Shown here piece by piece: positions 1-9,720 of a stretch of DNA of 64,000 bases. The notes below the pieces were generated by a model. The model was given only the letters and a program-made list of their open reading frames with translations. It did no database searches and was not told where the DNA came from. The position numbers were made by a program, and so were the translations under genes. Positions within the stretch are counted from its first letter, which is position 1; the number at the start of each line of letters is the position of its first letter. Source of the DNA: Pachyseris speciosa (Eukaryota; Cnidaria; Anthozoa; Scleractinia; Pachyseridae). Location of the stretch: the NCBI GenBank assembly GCA_016490735.1, contig JAEMWC010001005.1, forward strand, positions 247,202-311,201, in the 5' to 3' direction.

Positions 1-238
1 CTATGATGTTTCCTTAAATGAATGCGATGTTATTTTGTCCATACAATTATTTTGTCAATTGAGAATAAAAATTAGTGATAAAAATTGTGAATGACGTTTC
101 GGTGAATCGTTCATCATTTTCAAATTTGTAAAAACTAAAAGTCAAATTCTTGTGAGTTCTTTATATGCAAAAAATGAGTGTGGGAATCTCGTTGCATGTA
201 ATTAAAAATGCTACAATGTGGAACGTAGAAAGTGATAA

Positions 239-721
239 TTAGGTACTAAATAGTTTTGCTTTGATTGAATCAGATTGAGTGTTCAACTTAGGTTTCATTT
301 CTTGGATAAAAAGCATTTCGTAAATTAAGCATTCAAATTTCCCACGACATTTCTTTAGAATGGTGAATTGTTCCTGAAGATCTTTGTTTCTCTGATTGTG
401 CGCGTCACGCAGGTGTTTTCCAATAGCAGAGTGTTTGTGTTCCTCAATGCGTTGAAAAAGGTGTCGGCGAGTATAGCCAACATAATCTGCATCACACAGA
501 TCACATTTGAATTTATAGACAACGCATTGTTGATTTATTAACAGTGGTTTGGCCTCTGCTACTTTGATGTCATCGGCAATTTTCTTGCTTGTAAACACTG
601 GGCGTAGATCGCTGTTTACTTTCTTTCCAAGATCGGACAGCTGTCTTCGTACAACGTCGGCTGATCTTTGATCCTTGAACGGCAAATTGTTGTTTTCCTG
701 TGGACACATGTTGGAACTCAT
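239..721 (-). pseudogene. PLE GIY-YIG endonuclease end, left inverted copy
   Basis: This is a 160-residue open frame on the minus strand that matches the right-hand copy over nearly its whole length. A Cys-x2-Cys pair (KCDLC) is followed by YVGYTRRHLFQRIEEH, the conserved YIG, Arg and Glu-His segment of PLE-type GIY-YIG nucleases. Further on are HLRDAH and the closing block IYEMLFIQEMKPKLNTQS. In intact elements this domain follows a reverse transcriptase, which is missing, so this is a 5'-truncated fragment. The first residues of the frame come from junction sequence and are not part of the domain. Product: the endonuclease that nicks target DNA, by family knowledge. Confidence 0.75.
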
Positions 722-899
722 AAAGATTGGGAAACAGCTGAAAACATGTGTCCACAGGAAAACAACAAATAAAGGCCTACTTCTCCACTATCAAAGCCAT
801 GTTGATGCCCGTTACAAATGATCCCTTCTAATGACTATGTTAAACCGAGCCCACTGTCTCTCATCTTCACCTGATCTATTTGCTTAAGAATGTGACAAC

Positions 900-1475
900 T
901 TGAAAGGGATCTTCTTAAAACTGAAGTACCCAGATAATCTTATTAATTCCACAATAACTAGATTCATCGAGTTGCGAAATCAACAACAAGTTCGCGATGT
1001 TCAAGCAAATGCGCCCGTTCGAATTATTCTGCCGTTCAAGGATCAAAGATCAGCTGACGTTGTACGAAGACAGCTGTCTGATCTTGGAAAGAAAGTAAAC
1101 AGCGATCTACACCCAGTGTTTACAAGCAAGAAAATTGCCGACGACATCAAAGTAGCAGAGGCCAAACCACCGTTAATAAATCAACAATGCGTTGTCTATA
1201 AATTCAAATGTGATCTGTGTGATGCAGATTATGTTGGCTATACTCGCCGACACCTTTTTCAACGCATTGAGGAACACAAACACTCTGCTATTGGAAAACA
1301 CCTGCGTGACGCGCACAATCAGAGAAACAAAGATCTTCAGGAACAATTCACCATTCTAAAGAAATGTCGTGGGAAATTTGAATGCTTAATTTACGAAATG
1401 CTTTTTATCCAAGAAATGAAACCTAAGCTGAACACTCAATCTGATTCAATCAAAGCAAAACTATTTAGTACCTAA
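900..1475 (+). pseudogene. PLE GIY-YIG endonuclease end, right copy
   Basis: This 191-residue frame ends at TAA and reaches slightly further 5' than the left copy, with an extra segment containing KYPDNLINSTITRF. That segment resembles the linker after the reverse transcriptase, so the RT was lost just upstream. The same Cys-x2-Cys, YVGYTRR, EEHKH and IYEMLFIQEMKPKLN blocks are present. It differs from the left copy by only a few residues, such as DLHPVF versus DLRPVF and KPPLI versus KPLLI. The frame is open, but without RT and a complete 5' end it is a dead or non-autonomous fragment. Confidence 0.78.
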
Positions 1476-1597
1476 TTATCACTTTCTACGTTCCACATTG
1501 TAGCATTTTTAATTACATGCAACGAGATTCCCACACACATTTTTAGCATATAAAGAACTCACAAGAATTTGACTTTTAGTTTTTATGAATTTGAAAA

Positions 1598-1620
1598 TGA
1601 TGAACGATTCATCGAAACGT
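1598..1620 (+). other. Hammerhead-like motif in PLE 3' UTR (non-canonical core)
   Basis: The motif is TGATGA, a short self-complementary segment (ATGAT..ATCAT-like), then CGAAACGTC. A mirror copy lies at about 98-121 on the minus strand. It resembles the CUGANGA..GAAA hammerhead cores reported in PLEs, but the base before UGAUGA is A rather than C. Self-cleavage is therefore doubtful. Confidence 0.35.
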
Positions 1621-1660
1621 CATTCACAATTTTTATCACTAATTTTTATTCTCAATTGTT

Positions 1661-2859
1661 TATCTAAAGCTTCCGTTATTAGAATTATTTTGTCCATACA
1701 ATTTTAAATTGAAACAGCTGTCATTAAATGAAAATCATCTCAGCGAGTTATTTTGTCCATTCAAATTAATGGAACAACAAATTCTCAAAAAATCAGCTGA
1801 TTAAAATATAAGCTTAACACATACTAGATTTTTTACTTCTCCATTACCACTTCCTGTAGAAAATCACTGCTGCAATGATTTTGAAAGCCAATGTTTGTGT
1901 TAAGTATATTGTGAGTAAAAAAATGACTCGGCTTCAACATTTTATGATGACTATCGCAAAATGTAAGGAGGTAATTATAGTGTATCTTAATTTTTTACTA
2001 ATATTTTATGAAACCAGCTGAGTTCATGGGAACAATAATATTGTAACATTATTGTCATGATGGGAGTGATCCTAGGATGCAGAAATGAGGTTCTTTGAAT
2101 GATCTTAGCGATCAGTTAAAAATGTTCTGTGGCTTGGATGATACAAACAGTGCATATCAAATTTTAAACCCTGATGGAAATTTTCAGTTTAAACAAGTTT
2201 GTTTGACTGACACAGCACATGCAGATATGAAAACTTCAGGGAGTCAAATCAAAGTTATGTACATTTTATACATGTACATGAGCTGAATATCTCAAAACAC
2301 AACAGTCATATCATTTTTCGTTACTGCAAACTGCATATTTTGGTGTTTCATCTGTAAAAACGTTCTGTAGTGTGTAGGTCATTTGAGTGCCACTCCTTCT
2401 GTGAACTTTAACATTAAAACGCCAGTTTTTCCACACTTTAACTTTGCTACTGTGATTCTGCTCACAAGATAGTGAATTCATCACAGTTGCATAGATACTT
2501 GTAAATGCTAAATGGGGTGCATTTCTAAATGGGATAGAAAATGAATTTGGATATGGTAAATAGCCAGAGCCATTTTTTTACTTCAGCATCAGTGTGAGCA
2601 AGAACAGAGTGACATTTAAATGACAAAGACCAAACCTTGTTTGGCAATTAACTGGAGAACCTGTGGAATCAATCATAAACTTCACTTTCAAATTCACCTT
2701 CAAATTCATAAACTCAACAGAATAAAAAATGGAAATACAAACAAAACAAATGGGAGGAATGAACAAATAATGGCAAGTTGAAAGATTTTTGGGATTTACT
2801 CAGGAAAAAGATCTGAGTTTTGCACGCAGGAGAATCTTGTTAACACTATCCTGTACTTC
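1661..2859. other. No recognisable gene
   Basis: This is AT-rich sequence with TTTTGTCCAT-type motifs shared with the preceding PLE flank at 1685 and 1750. A 63-codon frame at 2095-2286 has no family features. The stretch may be intronic for the minus-strand gene whose first exons lie at 5507-5770. Confidence 0.4.
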
Positions 2860-2864
2860 CTAAA

Positions 2865-2995
2865 TGTGACCTCTCATAACACAAGCCGTACAAACAGATA
2901 CAAATTTTATTGAACGGCTGATGAACGGCAAGTGCACGGCAAAATGCCATTGGAGCGGATAGCCGTTAGTGTATGTTTTCGCGTGAGAGGTCACA
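2865..2995. repeat. Short MITE-like element with TGTGACCTCTCA ends
   Basis: TGTGACCTCTCA at about 2865 is answered by TGAGAGGTCACA at about 2984-2995. The 130-bp body has no coding potential. Target-site duplication is not clear. Confidence 0.45.
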
Positions 2996-3004
2996 AATGT
3001 GCTA

Positions 3005-3233
3005 TTAGGGCCATTTATACGAGAGAAAATAAGCCGCAGCTTACTCTGGCCGCGGCTTACATAAGACGCAAAAGGAACCATTTATACGAGTAAAAACTCC
3101 TAGGCCAGGATAAGCCGCAGCTTGAGAAAGCCGTGAACATAGATTTTGTACCATTTATACAGAGTGTTCGCGTCTTATGTAAGCCGTGGTCAGAGTAAGC
3201 CGCAGCTTATTTTCTCTCGTATAAACGGCCCTA
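3005..3233. mobile_element. MITE with about 64-bp inverted terminal repeats
   Basis: The left arm begins GGGCCATTTATACGAG and runs through AAGCCGCAGCTTACTCTG. The right arm at about 3169-3231 is its reverse complement with few mismatches and ends CGTATAAACGGCCC. The flanks are consistent with a TA duplication. The centre repeats AAGCCG motifs. It is non-coding and would fold into one long hairpin. Confidence 0.7.
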
Positions 3234-3289
3234 ATGTGATGAATATTTAAAATGACAATGAAATGTTGGCCCAGTATCATGAATTTTGG

Positions 3290-3315
3290 GGATCAGGGAT
3301 GGTGGTCAATCTGAC

Positions 3316-3347
<32 letters not shown>

Positions 3348-3587
3348 TGATTCCCGGACTCGATGTCATACATGTGGATTGAGTTTGTTGTTGGTTCTCT
3401 TCTCTGCTCTGAGAGGTTTTTCTCCGAGTACTCGGGTTTTCCCCTCTCCTCAAAAACCAACACTTCTAAATTCCAATTAGATCAGGAATGCTCAAACATT
3501 TAATACATGAGCCCCTAGCTCGGGAGATTGGGCAACCACTCCTCACGCTATCAAGCTTAAATAAATTGATTTGATTTGATTTGACTT
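3290..3587 (+). mobile_element. tRNA-derived SINE, copy 1 (diverged)
   Basis: The head is tRNA-like. The A box is mutated, but the B-box-like GGTTTGATTCCC near 3354 and the spacer CCACCAATGTGGCC match the second copy at 20951. A body of about 200 bp follows and ends in an AT-rich tail with TTGATTTGATTTGA repeats at about 3563-3587. SINEs of this type are transcribed by RNA polymerase III and mobilised by a partner LINE. Confidence 0.65.
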
Positions 3588-4303
3588 GACCATACTCATA
3601 ACTTTCAACATCTACATGCAGCACTACCAGTCTAAACCAGTCATTCCACTTACAAGTTGTTACGCATGTAAATTGGTTCGCCTATGGTTAAGTTGATACA
3701 CTAACACACACAAACTTGATCCACAAACATAGACAAAGTTACACTGGAAGGATATGTCAATGAATGACACAAAACTGGTTGGCAAATGTAATATTATGCT
3801 AAGGAGCAGCATTGTTGGTTTGATGCCTAACTAATGTTAATGTAATGGCTCCATCAAATCAGGAATTACCAAACTTGAGGCCCATTACACCAAACACAAT
3901 TTGGAAATTCAAAATTTTGTGCAATGTTGTATTTAACACAGGTGAAGCTTATGAGGAGTAAATATGGAAGGCCAACCAGTTCAACTTACTCGCAAAATTT
4001 AATTTTTATCATGCAGGGACACTGCGCATTTATGCTTACAATGGAGTGTGGTTCTGAGTGAAAAACAGAAGTTGTGCCGTGTTGTCTTGTTTTCTCTTTT
4101 CACAGTCTAAATTAAATGTTTGGAAATTAAATCTTACTGTATCTGTCATTTATCACCAAATTCTTATGTTTGTCTGTGTTGATGAATGGATTAACTGGAG
4201 CTGACTGTATGCGAATAGACTTGAAGCTGAAATGCGTTGTAGGCAAAACGACCTACATTCACACTACCAAATTAAATGTAGTACTAGCATGCAGATATAC
4301 CTG
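3588..4303. other. No recognisable gene
   Basis: AT-rich non-coding sequence; no long frames, repeats or splice-consistent exons seen. Confidence 0.4.
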
Positions 4304-4304
4304 G

Positions 4305-5038
4305 CATAGTTAATCGGACATTCGGAAATCGAACTCAATCAAATGTAATCCGTGGATTGAGTTCAATTGAGTTCAGCAACTGAACGAAATCAAACACCAA
4401 ACTTTGTGCAAATTCGATTTCTGAACCAATCAAACTCAATCGAACAAATCAAACCTGATCAAACTCAGTTCATCAGATTATGTTTAATTGAGTTCGGTTA
4501 ACTCACAATCCAATGGATTATGTTCAATTGTGTTCGGTGAATAAATTTGCTTGAACAAAGGACATACGTCTCATATGTTATACGACTGTATGTGGTCTGA
4601 CTGCCCGCTTGGTTACTGTATGCAAGCTCTGGTAAACTATGTTTTCAAAGCCCATCTAAAACAATCTTTTACTGACTATTCAATAACAAAAATAAACTGT
4701 CCACGGCAGTAAAAAGAGCAGATTTGAAAGGATCTTGTGTTTTCAGACATAATCTTAGCTTTCTTCAATAACGGTAATCCTATGGTTGAGGAAGACATGT
4801 GTTATACTGAAGTGCAGTGTATCTCAACCCTCTAAAAACTGTTTATTGATCTTCAACACCAGCTTGACAACAATTAAGAGTTCGGAAATCAAACGTTCTA
4901 TTGAGTTCGATTGCCCATTTTTTTTGTGTGAGTTCAATTTCACTTGATTACTGAACTCAATCAAACTAAATCCATGGATCGAGTTCAATTGAGTTTGATT
5001 GAAATTCAGTTTGATTGGGTTTGATTGACTATGCCAGG
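4305..5038. mobile_element. Non-autonomous element with CCTGGCATAGT ends
   Basis: CCTGGCATAGTTAATC at 4305 is matched by the reverse complement of CCTGGCATAGTCAATC ending at about 5038. Subterminal sequence on both sides is packed with variants of TTGAGTTCAATTGAG and AACTCAATCAAAC. No open frame. The target-site duplication is not clear. Confidence 0.6.
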
Positions 5039-5506
5039 CCTACACTATGTCCTTTGTACAGTTTTAGAGTGCCCTGTCAAATGTTTTAGTTTTGATCCGA
5101 AGTTCTGCCAATTTTCACAGTGTACTTTGTAGGAATAGTACGCTGAGTTCTGCTTAATTTCATTCACGGCTTGAACTCGAAAGTGAAACTCACCCTACCC
5201 CAGTGCAGATATCTCAATGGGAACGAGTTTATACTTGCAAAATGCTATTGTTTGTTCTCCAGAAATGAATCTCTTTACCAATACCAGTTGCCTTTTGTTA
5301 AAAAAAATCGAGACTTGTTGGTAGATGTGGTATAATACGCTAGAGAACCTTTGCTCAGATTTTATAATAAGATTAACGGGCATACGAGACGAACACAGAC
5401 AATACTCCACTGTTTTCCTGATTACTAAACATTATGCAGGCAAATAAAGCAGAAACAAACTCCAAGTGCCTTAAAAGATCATACTATGTATAAAAGTATA
5501 ACCAAC

Positions 5507-5770
5507 CTGCCGTGTATATCGTCCTATTGGAGCGCCGAAACATTCGAACATTGTCGGGCTTGGCCTTCGAGGAGAACTAGGAGGCTGAGGTGGAGCATCG
5601 TTTATACTACCAAAAATAACACGCAGAAACTAACTTACAAAAAATAATTAGAAATTAATCAAAGCTAGATCTAGGTATTACCTTTCGCAGCTTCCAGAGC
5701 TGTCCTCTGTTGGAGAGATTGACCTTAAATCTAAAGTGAGAGCACATGGCCGTTCAGATTTTTCCGCCAT
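5507..5770 (-). CDS. First two coding exons of an unrecognised protein (partial)
   Basis: Exon 1 is 5682-5770 and exon 2 is 5507-5606, both minus strand, with acceptor TTGGTAG and donor G|GTAATA between them. Exon 1 ends in phase 2 and exon 2 completes the codon, giving 63 residues that begin MAEKSERPCALTLDLRS. The segment is rich in Ser and Pro and includes APPQPPSSPRRPSP followed by FECFGAPIGRYTRQ. The second donor (CAG|GTTGGT) is acceptable. The phase agreement and the start in good context support a real gene, transcribed leftwards. I found no convincing third exon before the left edge. The family is not recognised; the sequence looks like a disordered N-terminus. Confidence 0.55.
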
Positions 5771-8034
5771 GTTTTTTTGTTGCTGCGCGGTGGCTTCCGC
5801 GCACATGTCACAGATATCGACCACTGTATAATAACAACGTGAGTGTGGGCGCATATCTGCTTGTCAAAAAATAATTTATTTTATTTCACACGCGAAGTCA
5901 AAACCGCATTGTATACATTCGTGCCCGAATAAAATCCTTAGGTTCCGGCTTGTACGCCCACCGAATGCGCTTTTCATTAACAAGCCAATTGTTTTTTTCA
6001 TAAGGCAGTTAAAACTGTCCTATGCACCGCAAATACAACTGAGTAAATCTATGTTAAAGACAACCGACTACAAAACCAATACTTTACCGAATCTTAGAAA
6101 ATTAAAAAGAGGAACTCGAAATGGAATATTAAAATTTTAATTTCTTGTCTTCAGTGTGTATCTTTCTCACTTTTTTTGATAATATAAGTTTTCTCTTTTT
6201 TTCCCTACGGGCTAGAAAAGCTATTTTATGGCAGTTTGATCAGCTGATGAAAATTGCAACCGGTTTTCAACAGTTTTGATACCAAATGTCATCGGGTGAT
6301 GATTATACTTGACTGGTTACAAGTAAAATCCTAGTTGAGGTTTGATGTCTGATATAGATTTTGAGGTTTTGTGAGTGGTCTTTTCTTATTCCGGTAATGC
6401 TAATAATTTCGAAGACTTTTAGCTACAATACATAGTTAAAATGCATTTTCATACCGACAGGTGAAACATGTGTCACCGACGATACCTTTTTATACCGTCT
6501 CAGGCAAGCAATTATCACTTTACAAGCAAACTGTTTTCAGTGTTAATTCAGTTCTGTCTTGAAATTTGTGAACGTGATCGCAAAACGAAAAAAAAATAGA
6601 ATTTAGAGAGGCCAACCTTTCCGAGATAAGAAAAGGGTCATTTTAGGGATTATAATGGTTTGCTTTAGCTTGTTATAAGTGAAATTTTAATTGCCATTGT
6701 TCGGGTATCTCTCGGTCGCTTGGAGGAGGAGAAGGACTCTCGAAATTAGCTTCGACAAACACTGCTGAAAAGTGAAATCGTTTATATTGAAATTCAACGA
6801 TAGATACAAAAAAATATTCAAGAGATTTCGGTCGCTGAGACGGACTATATTTTTAAGTGTCAAAAGTGAACGCACATAACCAGTCGGTATCTAAGTGACG
6901 TGTGTAATGACATAGCCCGCGGGATACGATCCTTATTAGTATCCGTATACAAAACACAGACTAAATGAATTCATATGTTCACCCAAACATTTCAACCACT
7001 CAGCTAGCGGGAAATAACTCTGAAATGAATTTAGATAATAAATTTGTTGGGGATCTCGAAAGCGAAACGGTTGTGAGGTGACCAACAGTTTTGGTTTAGC
7101 GTTTGGTTAATTTGACAGGCTCGTGTTGACTCAGCGTTTGACAGCTCGGAGATTCCCATTCCATTCTTGATACAAAGATGACTGGATCGCATTGTCCACA
7201 AAACAATATTAGAACATTGAGAATGCGGCCTTTAAGAGAACAATACATGCATTGCAGTGCCAAGAGTAACTCTGGTAACGCCAAAGGAATCACAGACTTT
7301 AGCTATTTCGAAGGCAATTTTTTTGACATAATGTCCCTTGAAAGAAGAAAGCCTATCGACCAGGGATCACGTCAAAACAAGTTCTTGTGAGCGCCATGCC
7401 GCAGCTCGCGTTATCTTTCGTGGAACGCGCTACGATTTATGCTTGTTGTTCTTAATTTGGTTTAAGTTGGAATATAATAGCTCATTGCTGCTGCTTAATT
7501 TTCATAAACAGAATATCTATATATTCCAATATCTCCAAATAGAATGCGAAGCGAGGGAGTCTGGATGTGCCCGACAGTGGGCAAAATATAATCCTATTTG
7601 TTGAGAAAATTTCATTTTCGTTCAATCCACGATATCTTGAATGTTTGCTTTGGCAAAATGAAACAGGACTTTTATAATAGACTTGCGAAAGGCTAGTCAA
7701 AATTGGCGTTAGGATCTGAAACCTGAAGTAAATAAAATCACCGTATATCTCGAATCCACGTGGAAAATTTTCCCAGTTGTCCGCGAAAGCCAATGAAATG
7801 CGAGCGCTATTTAAATAGATTGTCACAATAAGCCAATCGCGTGCCACGATTATATTGTAAATTACACAAACACACAGCAACGCCAGAGTGCACACACGCT
7901 TTCATCTGTCATTAGTGTCAAAGTCGCTGCGCTGCTGCAGGTTTCGCAAACACTGCACTGCTTCAAATTCTACGTTGTATCCTTTCTCCGTACATCACAG
8001 ACAGGGCCTCTGGGAGTGCGTTCCGGCGAGAGTC
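5771..8034. promoter_or_regulatory. Intergenic region between divergent genes
   Basis: About 2.3 kb separates the start codon of the unknown minus-strand gene (5770) and TGIF (8035), so both promoters should lie here. A CCAAT-like AGCCAATCG occurs near 7832 beside ATTTAAAT. Several short frames overlap but carry no domain features. Core promoter positions are not determined. Confidence 0.4.
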
Positions 8035-9197
8035 ATGGCTCCTCACACAGGGAAGGCGGCTCGGAGCAAGCGTTACTGTAAGTTACGGAAGCCGGCAGAA
8101 ACCAATGAATGCAGTAAGCCGTCCAAATGCGCAACGCCTCTCAGAATTCTGAATGAATGAGCTGTGCTTTTGACAGCGGCGACTTTTCGCTCCGGGAATA
8201 GATTCTCGCTTAGGATGGGCCATTCGTCTCGTTTCTTGGCCCAGTGGCTAGTTTGAAATGGAATTTTAGTATTTGGGAGCTTCTTATGATGTTAGGTTCC
8301 AGACAAGTCGTGTCTCGTGATTTCACTGTGTTCTTTCGCGAGCCGATGACAGTTAGATAGTTCATAAGATCAATACATGTCTTGATGAGCGAAGGCCACT
8401 AGAATAGTGCAGTGTTGTTCAGAATCCGCGGCTCTGGCTCACATAGGGTTCAAAAATTCGGGCTTTTTTCAATTTTTCAATTGGTTTTAATTATTTCCTA
8501 TTTCTCTCCGCCAGTGGACGAAAACGTGGAAAATATGAGAGAGGAAAACGATAGGGTTCTTCGCGCATCACGTGTCACAAACGCCAGCAGCCCACCGCCC
8601 AAGAGACGGAGAGGTAATTTACCGAAAGATTCAGTCAACGTTCTTCGGATGTGGCTTTGGGAACACAGATTCAACGCTTACCCATCCGAAGCAGAAAAGC
8701 AATACCTCTCGAAAGCCGCTAACCTCTCTGTGCTTCAAGTTTGCAACTGGTTTATTAATGCGAGAAGGCGAATACTGCCGGAGATGATACGTCGTGAGGG
8801 AAGAGACCCAAGTAATTATACCATCACGCGAAGAGCGAGTGTCAAGAGTTCTTCTTCGTCTTCTCCGAGCAGTTTGTACCAAAGGAGCTTGTCACCGAGC
8901 CCCGAACGTCACTTTGACAGCGACTTTTCTCCGCACGATCAGGATACATATTTTCCGGTATGCGATTATAAGGGACAATTTGATAATTACGTGGGCTGTA
9001 AAACCCCCAACTCGCTCACTCATGGACAGCAGCAACCTGAATGTGACTCAGAAATGCCGTCGCCTAATGAAAATTCATCGCTGAAAATGGACGCTTTCAG
9101 TAGCATAAATTTATTGGTCGAAGTGGCCCTAAACATGGACGAATTTCGTAAACAAGGGAAAAATTGCTTACAAGAGGTAGCTTCATTGTCATGTTAA
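8035..9197 (+). CDS. TGIF: TGIF-type TALE homeobox transcription factor
   Basis: Exon 1 codes from 8035 to 8077 (donor T|GTAAGT). Exon 2 runs from 8515 to 9197 (acceptor CTCCGCCAG). The split codon becomes TTG and the product is 241 residues, beginning [15 protein letters not shown]. The homeodomain lies at about residues 36-100. It opens [19 protein letters not shown], has the TALE insertion with [11 protein letters not shown], and ends [16 protein letters not shown], with the TALE-specific Ile before the invariant Asn. The downstream [10 protein letters not shown] is also typical of TGIF. TGIF proteins are nuclear repressors acting in TGF-beta/Smad and retinoid pathways. The rest is a Ser-rich tail. 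The start is chosen because exon 1 splices in frame; the first ATG within exon 2 is the alternative. No CtBP-binding PLDLS motif was seen. Confidence 0.9.
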
Positions 9198-9720
9198 CTC
9201 GAGCAATTTGAAATTTATATCGCATGTAGCTTGACTTTGTGTTTTCTCATTCTACCTGGGAACCCTTTGTACATTGTGATGAATAATATATCGTCGACCG
9301 GCTGAACAGAAAGAGACCTGACACAAGGACAAAAGCGTGTTATGTTACCCGTTCCTCAGAGGGTATTGCTCTTTCAACTTGCGAAGCTATCAAGCTCGCA
9401 GACCTCGCTCGATTCCTTCTCCACGCGCGCCGTTGCGCGAACGAGAACACAAACTATCGCGAAATTTAACAAGTCTGGGATTATGTAGATGTGCTCTATT
9501 GTTTTTCTGAACGCTGTGTAAATAGAATTCTAAATTGACGTTGTGACAGACTAGATCTTGTCAAGTGTCGCACACCCCCGCCGGCAACTTGAAAGACGAG
9601 CAACTTGGGTTGAAATTATTAAGCTGTCATTTGTTTCCAATTTTCTAGCTCGCCAGTGCAGTGCCGAGCTTTGACATAATTTGCTCTTTGTGGAAATTAA
9701 AACTTGAATTCTACATGTAA
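9198..9720 (+). other. TGIF 3' UTR with ATTAAA signal
   Basis: Non-coding sequence follows the TAA stop. The best polyadenylation signal is ATTAAA at about 9696, followed by T-rich sequence. The transcript probably ends near 9720. Confidence 0.5.

Larger units (their letters stand above)
55..1660. mobile_element. Head-to-head inverted pair of Penelope-like element 3' ends
   Basis: Bases about 55-683 are the near-perfect reverse complement of about 1032-1660. Both arms hold the same C-terminal PLE coding end and about 180 bp of downstream UTR. The two coding ends start in the middle and read outwards. Between the arms, 689-712 and 740-764 form a second, shorter hairpin around the motif CCTGTGGACACATG, so the junction is itself rearranged. 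PLEs are retroelements with a reverse transcriptase and, often, a GIY-YIG nuclease; inverted and partial copies are common in the family. Only the nuclease end is present here, so the locus is not autonomous. Confidence 0.8.
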
